Shown here one piece after another: positions 1-5,119 of a DNA stretch of 5,119 nucleotides; positions within the stretch are counted from its first letter, which is position 1; each line of letters opens with the position of its first letter. Location: contig JAIXXU010000269.1 in NCBI GenBank assembly GCA_027490595.1, positions 1 through 5,119 of the forward strand, written 5' to 3'. The notes beneath the pieces were generated by a model. It was not told where the DNA came from. It saw only the letters and a program-made list of their open reading frames with translations, and ran no database searches. This DNA comes from Pseudomonadota bacterium. Lineage in GTDB: Bacteria; Bdellovibrionota_B; Oligoflexia; Silvanigrellales; Silvanigrellaceae. The position numbers were made by a program, and so were the translations under genes.

Positions 1-1
1 G

Positions 2-91
2 AAAGAGAGGATGCGCCGTGGAATTAAGAAGAAGAAAAATCTTGGTTTTGAGGCGCTAAACATGGGTCATTTTGGTTTGTCTTTTGATTGA
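2..91 (+). CDS. Possible C-terminal tail of an off-window gene (partial)
   Basis: An open plus-strand frame enters from the left edge and ends at a TGA at 89-91, giving 29 residues. The tail is strongly basic at first (an RRGIKKKK stretch) and ends in GHFGLSFD. Basic lysine-rich tails are common on nucleic-acid-binding proteins, but no family can be recognised from so few residues. It overlaps the 3' end of the minus-strand PriA-like frame by about 25 bases, so the two would be convergent. A 29-codon open run at a window edge can occur by chance, so this is a weak call. The sequence further to the left would settle it. Confidence 0.25.
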   Translation, partial: KERMRRGIKKKKNLGFEALNMGHFGLSFD

Positions 92-471
92 CATCTTTTG
101 CGGCTGGATGCTGATGCGCTCAGACGGAACCGAAAACATGGGAGATCAACCATTTTTCCACAATAGATGTATTGGAGCAGGTTCCTTATTTGAAAATTTT
201 TTTGTTGTTGTTCTTCAGAAAAAATAATTTCAAAAGTTGCTATGCCTTGAATAGGTACGCATTTAAAATTTGGCTTTTCACAATATTCTAAAAGCACGCC
301 AACAACAATTTTGCTTTGCATTCCTTTTCGTAAAGGAAGAAAACAAAGTGTCCCAGGAATAATTTTAGGAGCCCCCTGGGGAATAAAATATGTCAAACAA
401 AGTCCACCATTTGCCACAATAACAAAATTCCCATAAGTTTCCCCTAAATTTTTTTCGGCGGTGGATATCAT
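67..471 (-). pseudogene. priA: PriA N-terminal domain only; probable truncated or interrupted priA
   Basis: PriA (primosomal protein N') is the helicase that reloads the replisome at stalled forks. This 134-residue frame resembles only its N-terminal 3'-end DNA-binding domain: LTYFIP at about 26-31 matches the usual F-Y-x-(V/I)-P segment, PGTLCFLPLR at 39-48 matches the PG-x-R-V-x-V-P-F segment, and VVGVLLE at 56-62 and KCVPIQGI at 70-77 follow in the expected order. The later SSRKRCQSK at about 122-130 sits where PriA has its LPASxRK segment. A TGA then ends the frame before the winged-helix, helicase and zinc-binding parts, so about four fifths of a normal PriA are missing. The same frame stays open after the TGA to the window edge (22 codons), which is compatible with a nonsense mutation or sequence error, but those codons show no clear PriA similarity. 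The frame starts at ATG 471, about 12 residues upstream of the usual PriA start; an AGAGG lies about 14 bases before it. The family is fairly certain; whether it is a decayed gene or a stand-alone domain is inferred. Confidence 0.55.
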
Positions 472-1168
472 GGAAAATAGTAAAACCTCTTATGCTTTTT
501 TTGATTTCGATGGCACACTTATTGATGCTGACTCTTTACAACTACTCATTCGCAAAGTTCTTAAGACTCAACCATGGCGACTATTTTTGCTTTGCCTCAC
601 AGCTCCCATCTTAGCGAGCACGGTCCTATTTGGCTGGGATAAAAGATACGCAAAGTCAGCAATTCTTTGGTGCCTCACAGTCTTTCGTACAAAACGACAG
701 AGTATAGCCCTTCTTGGACCTGAAAGCGAACTCCAAAAGAAACAATTTTTTTTCAAAGAGGCCAAAGAAGAATTTGAAAAGCTCCGTCAACAAAATATTG
801 AAATTGTTGTTGTCAGTGCCTCTGGACAACTTTGGGTACGTCACTGGATGAAAAAACAACTACCTCCCGTACGGCTAATCATAGGGTCTAAACTTCGCTT
901 TTTTTGTGGCGGTATCATTTTTTCTTCCGCAAATTGCTACAAGGAAGAAAAATTAAAACGAATACAGGAGCACTTGGGAAATAATTTTCAGTGGCATAGC
1001 TCTTGGTCGGATCACACAGCCGATTTACCCCTGCTAAAAAAAGCTCCCTTGCGTTTTGTCATCAATCCCAAGATTAAACACAAAACTATTTTTGACAATG
1101 TATTCCATCAAAATTATAATCTAATTAAATGGCATTCTGCGTATAAAAATAATAAGGGCAACTCATGA
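470..1168 (+). CDS. pgpC: HAD-superfamily phosphatase, PgpC-like (phosphatidylglycerophosphatase C family)
   Basis: Probable phosphatase that removes phosphate from phosphatidylglycerophosphate to give phosphatidylglycerol at the inner membrane. Counting from ATG 470 (232 residues), HAD motif I is FDFDGT at 11-16, with D12 as nucleophile and D14 as acid/base. Motif II is S116 in VVVSAS, K161 (or K158) is the motif III lysine, and SDHTADLP at 180-187 gives the motif IV acids D181 and D185. The cap insertion after motif I (about 33-72) is hydrophobic, with QPWRLFLLCLTAPIL followed by ILWCLTVF, and lines up with the QPL...LLPII...LLLWGCTF part of E. coli PgpC/YfhB; this suggests membrane association. 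The GTG at 461 is in frame, but ATG 470 has GGCGGTGG just upstream and is preferred. The stop overlaps the next start as ATGA, so the two genes form a translationally coupled operon. The HAD-IB fold is secure. The exact lipid substrate is inferred, and a phosphoserine-phosphatase-like role is the main alternative. Confidence 0.8.
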   Translation: MENSKTSYAFFDFDGTLIDADSLQLLIRKVLKTQPWRLFLLCLTAPILASTVLFGWDKRYAKSAILWCLTVFRTKRQSIALLGPESELQKKQFFFKEAKEEFEKLRQQNIEIVVVSASGQLWVRHWMKKQLPPVRLIIGSKLRFFCGGIIFSSANCYKEEKLKRIQEHLGNNFQWHSSWSDHTADLPLLKKAPLRFVINPKIKHKTIFDNVFHQNYNLIKWHSAYKNNKGNS

Positions 1169-2079
1169 CTTCCAAGACGTTTGAAACAGCATCTTCATTT
1201 TCTGTTGATTTAAAACTAATACCAACTCAAGTACCCCCTAGAAATGTTCTCATGGTGACACCTGATCATTTCAATATTGAAAGAGCAATCAATGCACATA
1301 TGTTGGATAACGCTGGAAACCCTCGCACGTTAGACAAAGCAAAAGCTCAAGAACAATGGCAAAACCTAAAATTAATTTATGAAAAACTTGAGTTGCAACT
1401 TTACACATTACCTGGAGAAGCAAATCTCCCTGATATGGTATTTTGCGCCAATCAATCTTTTCCTTTTCTAGACAATGCTGGACAAAAAAATGTTGTTATT
1501 TCTAATATGAAAGACGATGTGAGACAAAAAGAAGTAGAAGCTATAAAACAATTCTATTTAACCCAAGGCTATAAAATTCACCATTTACCTTCGCGCTCAC
1601 AAAGCACATTGCTCGAAGGAATGGGGGATTTATTATGGCTAGGCTCAAAAAGACTTCTCCTTGGTGGCCATGGTTTTAGAACTCATAAATCAATGTATGA
1701 AATTATTAGCGAAACAACACAATGTCCTGTTGCAATCTTTGAACTTAAAAATGATAAATTTTATCACCTAGATACCTGTCTTAGTATTTTGAATGACCAA
1801 ACAGCGCTTTATTGCCCTGAAGCTTTTACTACCGAGGGACGACATCTTCTTGAAACTATTTTTTCTCGTCTTCTTCCTGTGCCTCTTGAAGAAGCTGACT
1901 CACCTGGATTTGCCTGTAATGCTCATTGTCCCGATGGCTTAAACGTCATTATACAAAAAGGAAACCTCAAAACTGTGGATATGCTCAAAACCCATGGCTT
2001 TATTCCCGTGGAAGTAGATACGACAGAATATATCAAATCTGGTGGGTCTGTTTTTTGTATGAAAATGATGTTTTTTTAA
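1165..2079 (+). CDS. Guanidine-modifying enzyme, ArgZ-like arginine dihydrolase (DDAH/amidinotransferase superfamily)
   Basis: A complete 304-residue enzyme of the pentein-fold superfamily that includes arginine deiminase, dimethylargininase and the cyanobacterial arginine dihydrolase ArgZ/AgrE. Visible motifs, in order: TPDHFNIERAIN at 32-43, PDMVFCANQ at 89-97, EGMGD at 151-155, GHGFRTH at 168-174, FYHLDTC at 199-205, FACN at 249-252, and GGSVFCM at 293-299. The catalytic cysteine is C298, with H201, D203 and E151 as expected partners. N43 and N96 fall where ArgZ has the two asparagines tied to dihydrolase rather than deiminase chemistry (deiminases usually have Asp at the second site), so arginine to ornithine, CO2 and two ammonia is the favoured reaction. 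ArgZ/AgrE carries an extra C-terminal ornithine-processing domain that is absent here. The protein is probably cytosolic, with no signal peptide. Translation is coupled to the upstream phosphatase by ATGA, with AAGGG about 8 bases before the start. Dimethylarginine hydrolase is the main alternative function. Confidence 0.85.
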   Translation: MTSKTFETASSFSVDLKLIPTQVPPRNVLMVTPDHFNIERAINAHMLDNAGNPRTLDKAKAQEQWQNLKLIYEKLELQLYTLPGEANLPDMVFCANQSFPFLDNAGQKNVVISNMKDDVRQKEVEAIKQFYLTQGYKIHHLPSRSQSTLLEGMGDLLWLGSKRLLLGGHGFRTHKSMYEIISETTQCPVAIFELKNDKFYHLDTCLSILNDQTALYCPEAFTTEGRHLLETIFSRLLPVPLEEADSPGFACNAHCPDGLNVIIQKGNLKTVDMLKTHGFIPVEVDTTEYIKSGGSVFCMKMMFF

Positions 2080-2107
2080 AAGGCAAAAGAACAGGTATTT
2101 TTAATTT

Positions 2108-2896
2108 TTATTGAATAGTCCAAGCACCATCTACAGGAATAGCTGCTCCACGGAGTTGAGTGGTTGATTCATCTGCGAGATACAAACACAGTTTACCAAT
2201 TTGCTCCACACTGACAAATTCTTCACTTGGTTGCTTTTCAGATACGAGATCTTTTTTTAGTTTTTCAAACGTCCCTTCACCACTGTCGACTCTATTTTGA
2301 ATTTGTTTTTCCACAAGTGGGGTGTACACCCAGCCAGGACAAATAGCATTGCAGGTAATATTTGTTTTTGCTGTTTCTAGAGCAACAACCTTTGTCAAAC
2401 CCAAAAGACCATGTTTGGCGGCAACGTAGGCTGCTTTGTGGGCAGAAGCCACTAATCCATGAACCGAGGCAATATTAATAATCCTACCCCAATTATTTTT
2501 TTGCATATAAGGCATGACTTCTTTTATCAAATAAAATGCAGAAGAAAGATTTAGATTTAAAATAAGTTCCCACTTATCGTCTGGAAATTCTTCTACAGGA
2601 GCCGTATATTGTGTACCTGCATTATTTACCAGAACATCAATATGACCAAAATAATTTAAACCCTCTTCCACCAAATATTTGATGTCATTTTTTTTAGTTA
2701 AATCAGCATTCACATAAAATATTTTAATTCCATATTTCTCAAATAATTCTGACTTAATTTTTTCTATTTCTGCACTATTTCCAAAACCATTCAGTAAAAT
2801 ATCATAGCCCTCTGACGCCATTTGATTTGCAATACCTAAACCAATACCACTAGTAGAGCCTGTAATAAGAGCTGTTTTATTTTTCAAGAAAACCAT
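2108..2896 (-). CDS. bdhA: D-3-hydroxybutyrate dehydrogenase (SDR family)
   Basis: A 262-residue short-chain dehydrogenase that interconverts D-3-hydroxybutyrate and acetoacetate with NAD+/NADH in the cytosol. It has the cofactor motif TGSTSGIG at 12-19, NNAG at 91-94, the structural or catalytic Asn at 116, S144, and the Y157-x3-K161 pair. Residues known to hold the substrate carboxylate in bacterial 3-hydroxybutyrate dehydrogenases are all present at a constant shift of two from the Pseudomonas fragi enzyme: Q96, H146, K154, Q198 and W259. The length is normal for the family. ATG 2896 is preceded by GAGGT with about 6 bases of spacing, and this site overlaps the TGA of the upstream decarboxylase gene, so the two are one operon with a 9-base gap. 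The gene ends 28 bases from the convergent arginine enzyme gene. The role is either use of polyhydroxybutyrate or host ketone bodies, or redox balancing; the sequence does not distinguish these. Confidence 0.93.
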   Translation of the reverse strand: MVFLKNKTALITGSTSGIGLGIANQMASEGYDILLNGFGNSAEIEKIKSELFEKYGIKIFYVNADLTKKNDIKYLVEEGLNYFGHIDVLVNNAGTQYTAPVEEFPDDKWELILNLNLSSAFYLIKEVMPYMQKNNWGRIINIASVHGLVASAHKAAYVAAKHGLLGLTKVVALETAKTNITCNAICPGWVYTPLVEKQIQNRVDSGEGTFEKLKKDLVSEKQPSEEFVSVEQIGKLCLYLADESTTQLRGAAIPVDGAWTIQ

Positions 2897-2905
2897 TCTT
2901 TAACC

Positions 2906-3649
2906 TCATTTATTTTTTAAATAATCTTCAACTACTTCACCATAGGGTAAGGTTAAATCAGTCAGAAAATGAATGGTTGAAATAATTTCCTTCACAGGCA
3001 ATTGCGCGACAGGAGCCAAAGCATGAGGATGCAATTCTAGACTACCAGGCCCTTTCCACGCCTCTTTGACAATAATGTCGGTCAAATAAGTTTTCGTAAG
3101 CTGATTGATCTCTGGACGGCCATCAACACCAGGTATATTTTTTAGGAGAAACACTGGTTTTTTCAAAGATTCAAGGATAGAGTTTGTATCAACAGAGATA
3201 TGCTTGTATCCCATCGTTCCAGTGGCAATTCTTATACTCCCATAATCCAAAGTTCCAATGAGGACATCGTTCTCGGAAAATAGTTTTGGTGATGCTAATT
3301 TTTTAGGGAAACCCCAAATTTCTCTTCCACCAGCAATGGGTGCATGACAGTCAAGATACATGGCAAGAGTAAACGTGCCCTCTTCTCCTTTGTATCTCAC
3401 AGGAATTACTTGCCCTGACTCCGTGTAATTACCAAAACCCGTAGAATCGGGCATTTTGATAAACTCATACTTCACAACAGGTTCTACTAGTTCTAAGCCA
3501 GGAGGAAGAAGAGACTCTAAAAGGTCCTTATCAGTCTTGTAAGAAATAATAAGAAATTCCCTGTTAAAAAATCGGTACCCGCCAGCTGGATATGTTTGAA
3601 TCCAACGCGGAGCTACCATCTGAAACTGATTGTCTATCAACTTAGTCAT
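2906..3649 (-). CDS. adc: Acetoacetate decarboxylase
   Basis: Decarboxylates acetoacetate to acetone and CO2 through a Schiff base on an active-site lysine. From ATG 3649 it is 247 residues, close to the 244 of the Clostridium acetobutylicum enzyme. The hallmark [11 protein letters not shown] at 109-119 contains the lysine pair K116 (Schiff base) and K117; R30 and E77 match the Arg and Glu of the active site at a constant shift of one. Other family landmarks are LPPGLE at 48-53 and [10 protein letters not shown] at 100-109. The frame is open to a TTG one codon earlier at 3652, but TTGGAG lies 5 bases before the ATG and only 2 before the TTG, so the ATG is chosen. It is the first gene of an operon with the 3-hydroxybutyrate dehydrogenase and faces the regulatory gap shared with pdhA. 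Some family members are aldolase-dehydratases or act on other keto acids, but the neighbouring acetoacetate-forming enzyme supports true decarboxylase activity. Confidence 0.92.
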   Translation of the reverse strand: MTKLIDNQFQMVAPRWIQTYPAGGYRFFNREFLIISYKTDKDLLESLLPPGLELVEPVVKYEFIKMPDSTGFGNYTESGQVIPVRYKGEEGTFTLAMYLDCHAPIAGGREIWGFPKKLASPKLFSENDVLIGTLDYGSIRIATGTMGYKHISVDTNSILESLKKPVFLLKNIPGVDGRPEINQLTKTYLTDIIVKEAWKGPGSLELHPHALAPVAQLPVKEIISTIHFLTDLTLPYGEVVEDYLKNK

Positions 3650-3780
3650 CAAAACTCCAAATTGTGAAAGCTAAATGTGAATATGTTGTGTGGCACAATG
3701 CTTGACGAACAAAGAGACTAACTTGTAAATTTCGCAGACTTTAGATAGTCTCGACAACAGATCGTAAATTTGATTAATAA

Positions 3781-3807
3781 TCATGAAGCACTTATTGACC
3801 TTCATGA
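3781..3807. promoter_or_regulatory. Operator-like dyad upstream of pdhA
   Basis: A perfect 8-bp inverted repeat, TCATGAAG and CTTCATGA, separated by 11 bases, is centred about 60 bases before the pdhA start. The 27-bp span and roughly two-turn spacing of the half-sites fit binding by a dimeric regulator. It lies at or just after the position where the tentative promoter would start transcription, so a repressor is more likely than an activator. It could alternatively fold as an RNA hairpin in the pdhA leader. The regulator is not visible in the window. Confidence 0.45.
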
Positions 3808-3819
3808 CAAAAGTTTTGC

Positions 3820-3837
3820 GAAGGATAAAAATCCTTC
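3820..3837 (+). promoter_or_regulatory. Hairpin immediately upstream of the pdhA ribosome binding site
   Basis: GAAGGAT, a four-base AAAA loop, and ATCCTTC form a perfect 7-bp stem. It ends 6 bases before the pdhA Shine-Dalgarno GGAG (3844-3847), which is 8 bases from ATG 3856. The stem contains an AAGGA element that resembles a Shine-Dalgarno, but it is paired and too far from the start to serve as one. A leader hairpin here could protect the mRNA or adjust translation. It is not followed by a T-run, so it is not a standard intrinsic terminator. Confidence 0.45.
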
Positions 3838-3855
3838 CCTCCCGGAGTTGAACTT

Positions 3856-4830
3856 ATGGCAAATAAATTACCAGATCATTTATTGATAGATTTTTATAAG
3901 CAAATGCTGCTTTCTCGGCGCCTTGAAGAACGTGTAGGTCAACTCTATGCCCAGCAAAAATTCAGCGGTTTTTGTCACTTGTACATTGGCCAAGAAGCTG
4001 TTGCAGTTGGTTGCCTCAATGCTATTCGTAAAGGTCAAGACTATGTGATTTCAGGTTATCGCGATCACGTCATGCCCATCATTCTTGGAATGGAACCAGG
4101 TGCAATGGTTGCAGAACTGTTAGGCAAAGTAACAGGATGCGTACGCGGCAAAGGTGGCTCTATGCATATGTTTTCTAAGAAAGAGCGTTTTCTTGGAGGC
4201 CATGGCATCGTTGGTGGACAGGTTCCCCTGGCCACAGGAGTTGGCTGGAAAATCAAGTATAAAAAAGAAGACTTAGTTGTTCTATGTTATCTTGGCGATG
4301 CTGCGATTAACCAAGGTCAGTTTCACGAAGCTTTAAACATGGCTGCCATCTGGGACTTACCTTGTATTTTTATCATTGAAAATAACTTATACGGAATGGG
4401 AACTGCCATTTCTCGCACTGCCTCTATCAAAAACCTTGCAGACAGAGCTAAAGCTTACAATATGCGCCAAGCTGTTGTAGACGGCAGAAACGTCATCAAT
4501 ACCTACAATCAAATGTCCGAAATTATTGAAGAAACTCGCAAAACAAGCAAGCCTATTCTGATTGAGTGCATGACCTATCGCTTCCGTGGACACTCTGTTT
4601 CTGACCCCGGACATTACCGAACCAAAGACGAAGTTGAAATGGAAAGAGCAAGAGACTGCTTGGTGATCCTTGGAGAAGAACTCCTGTCTCGTGGGGCATT
4701 AAAGGAAGATGACATCGAGAAAATTGAAGAACAAATTGCTGAACAAGTAGAAGCAGCCGTGAATTTCGCTGAAGAGTCTGAGGAACCACCTTTGCATGAA
4801 CTCTACGATCACGTTTTGGTTGCGGAATAA
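3856..4830 (+). CDS. pdhA: Pyruvate dehydrogenase E1 component, alpha subunit
   Basis: The thiamine-diphosphate subunit of the heterotetrameric (alpha2 beta2) E1 of pyruvate dehydrogenase, which decarboxylates pyruvate and passes the acetyl group to the lipoyl domain of E2. The protein is 324 residues, normal for the family. It shows [12 protein letters not shown] at 41-52, YRDH at 68-71 and GKGGSMHMF at 98-106. It also has [15 protein letters not shown] at 114-128, and the TPP/Mg motif starting GDAAINQG at 147-154 and ending ENN at 175-177. The conserved phosphorylation-loop region [14 protein letters not shown] at 242-255 contains the serine that is a kinase target in mitochondria. The acid-rich C-terminus (about 283-310) is probably helical. 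Its start has GGAG 8 bases upstream. The E1 beta gene follows after 11 bases. Related branched-chain 2-oxoacid or acetoin dehydrogenase E1 is the main alternative, but the close match to pyruvate-type E1, including the beta subunit, favours pyruvate. Confidence 0.93.
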   Translation: MANKLPDHLLIDFYKQMLLSRRLEERVGQLYAQQKFSGFCHLYIGQEAVAVGCLNAIRKGQDYVISGYRDHVMPIILGMEPGAMVAELLGKVTGCVRGKGGSMHMFSKKERFLGGHGIVGGQVPLATGVGWKIKYKKEDLVVLCYLGDAAINQGQFHEALNMAAIWDLPCIFIIENNLYGMGTAISRTASIKNLADRAKAYNMRQAVVDGRNVINTYNQMSEIIEETRKTSKPILIECMTYRFRGHSVSDPGHYRTKDEVEMERARDCLVILGEELLSRGALKEDDIEKIEEQIAEQVEAAVNFAEESEEPPLHELYDHVLVAE

Positions 4831-4841
4831 GGAGAATCAAA

Positions 4842-5119
4842 ATGGCTATAATTAGTTATCGTGAAGCCCTTCGCCAAGCAATGGTAGAAGAAATGGAACG
4901 GGATGAAAATGTCTTTCTTATGGGTGAGGAAGTTGCAGAATACGATGGTGCCTACAAAGTTTCTAAGGGAATGCTAGCTCAATTCGGCCCGATGCGCGTT
5001 GTGGATGCTCCCATATCGGAAGCAGGCTTTGCTGGTCTGGGAGTTGGCGCCGCTATGTGTGGCCTAAGACCAATTATTGAAATGATGACATGGAACTTTG
5101 GCATACAGGCCTTTGATCA
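4842..5119 (+). CDS. pdhB: Pyruvate dehydrogenase E1 component, beta subunit (5' part, cut by window end)
   Basis: The first 92 codons of the partner subunit of PdhA; the usual length is about 325 residues, so roughly the last 70% lies outside. The visible part has YREALRQAM at 6-14, [18 protein letters not shown] at 27-44 and [18 protein letters not shown] at 55-72. It continues with [10 protein letters not shown] at 77-86, the same order as in mitochondrial and alphaproteobacterial PDH E1 beta. E60 in PISE is the probable glutamate that contacts the thiamine pyrimidine ring. AAGGAG (4829-4834) overlaps the pdhA stop codon and lies 7 bases before the ATG, so expression is tied to pdhA. E2 (pdhC) would be expected next, beyond the window. 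Confidence 0.93.
   Translation, partial: MAIISYREALRQAMVEEMERDENVFLMGEEVAEYDGAYKVSKGMLAQFGPMRVVDAPISEAGFAGLGVGAAMCGLRPIIEMMTWNFGIQAFD

Larger units (their letters stand above)
3650..3855. promoter_or_regulatory. Shared upstream region of adc-bdhA and pdhAB with several inverted repeats
   Basis: This gap of about 200 bases separates two divergent operons and must hold the promoters of both. A possible pdhA promoter is TCGACA at 3751-3756 with AATAAT at 3776-3781, spaced 19 bases, which is longer than ideal. No convincing promoter for the minus-strand operon was found. The gap contains short dyads: TTGTG-TGG-CACAA at 3686-3698, AGACT-6-AGTCT at 3736-3751, and an outer GAGACT/AGTCTC pair at 3714-3719 and 3747-3752. 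It also contains a direct repeat GTAAATTT at 3725-3732 and 3764-3771. Short dyads are expected by chance in AT-rich DNA, so only the two listed separately are treated as strong. Confidence 0.5.

Noticed and set aside
191..210. Run of seven T (seven A on the minus strand) inside the PriA-like frame as a frameshift site
   Set aside because: Adding or removing one A leads quickly to a stop codon and gives no better PriA match than the existing frame, so a frameshift there does not restore the gene.
568..859. Minus-strand open frames inside the PgpC-like gene
   Set aside because: They are antisense to a gene with clear HAD motifs and show no family features of their own.
2080..2107. Intrinsic terminator between the convergent operons
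   Set aside because: The 28-base gap is AT-rich with T-runs, but no GC-containing stem could be found on either strand.
1926..2114. Plus-strand open frame overlapping the end of the arginine enzyme gene
   Set aside because: It is out of frame with a gene whose catalytic cysteine motif lies in the same stretch, has no good ribosome binding site, and resembles nothing.
3676..3698. CRP-like site (TGTGA ... CACA)
   Set aside because: The half-site spacing and the second half do not fit the TGTGA-N6-TCACA pattern.
3650..3780. Sigma-70 promoter for the minus-strand adc operon
   Set aside because: Candidate -35 and -10 hexamers are too far from consensus or wrongly spaced to support a specific call.
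4065..4840. Minus-strand open frames inside pdhA
   Set aside because: They are shadows of a strongly conserved gene on the other strand.

Overview
The window is about 5.1 kb of moderately AT-rich bacterial DNA from a Gram-negative-type organism. It holds ordinary-looking chromosomal genes with Shine-Dalgarno sequences, tight operons and no visible mobile element, CRISPR array, tRNA or rRNA. The phylum cannot be fixed from these genes. The pyruvate dehydrogenase is the two-subunit E1 alpha/E1 beta type found in alphaproteobacteria, mitochondria, and PVC-type and other bacteria. The 3-hydroxybutyrate dehydrogenase resembles those of Legionella and other proteobacteria. A host-associated or protist-associated lifestyle is possible but is only a guess.

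Left edge (1-471): a minus-strand reading frame carries the N-terminal DNA-binding domain of the replication restart helicase PriA and stops after 134 codons, where the real protein runs to roughly 700 residues or more. It is probably a remnant or an interrupted gene. A short plus-strand frame that may be the basic tail of an off-window gene overlaps its end.

Plus-strand operon (470-2079): a HAD-superfamily phosphatase of the PgpC type (phosphatidylglycerophosphate phosphatase) is joined by an ATGA overlap to a guanidine-modifying enzyme. The latter closely matches the ArgZ/AgrE arginine dihydrolase domain, which breaks arginine down to ornithine, CO2 and ammonia. The PgpC start codon overlaps the start of the minus-strand PriA frame in a single CATG.

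Minus-strand operon (2108-3649), convergent with the first: acetoacetate decarboxylase followed by D-3-hydroxybutyrate dehydrogenase. Together they form a short ketone-body route: 3-hydroxybutyrate to acetoacetate (with NADH) and then to acetone plus CO2, with the first step reversible.

Regulatory gap (3650-3855) between divergent operons: it contains several inverted repeats. The best are an 8-bp perfect dyad and a 7-bp hairpin immediately upstream of the pdhA ribosome binding site.

Right edge (3856-5119): pdhA (complete) and pdhB (cut by the window end), the E1 component that feeds pyruvate into acetyl-CoA. Acetyl-CoA metabolism is the only visible link between this operon and the ketone-body pair. 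No convincing new defence or mobile system was found. The points most worth a second look are the interrupted priA, the shared divergent start codons, the single-domain ArgZ enzyme coupled to a lipid phosphatase, and the dyads before pdhA.
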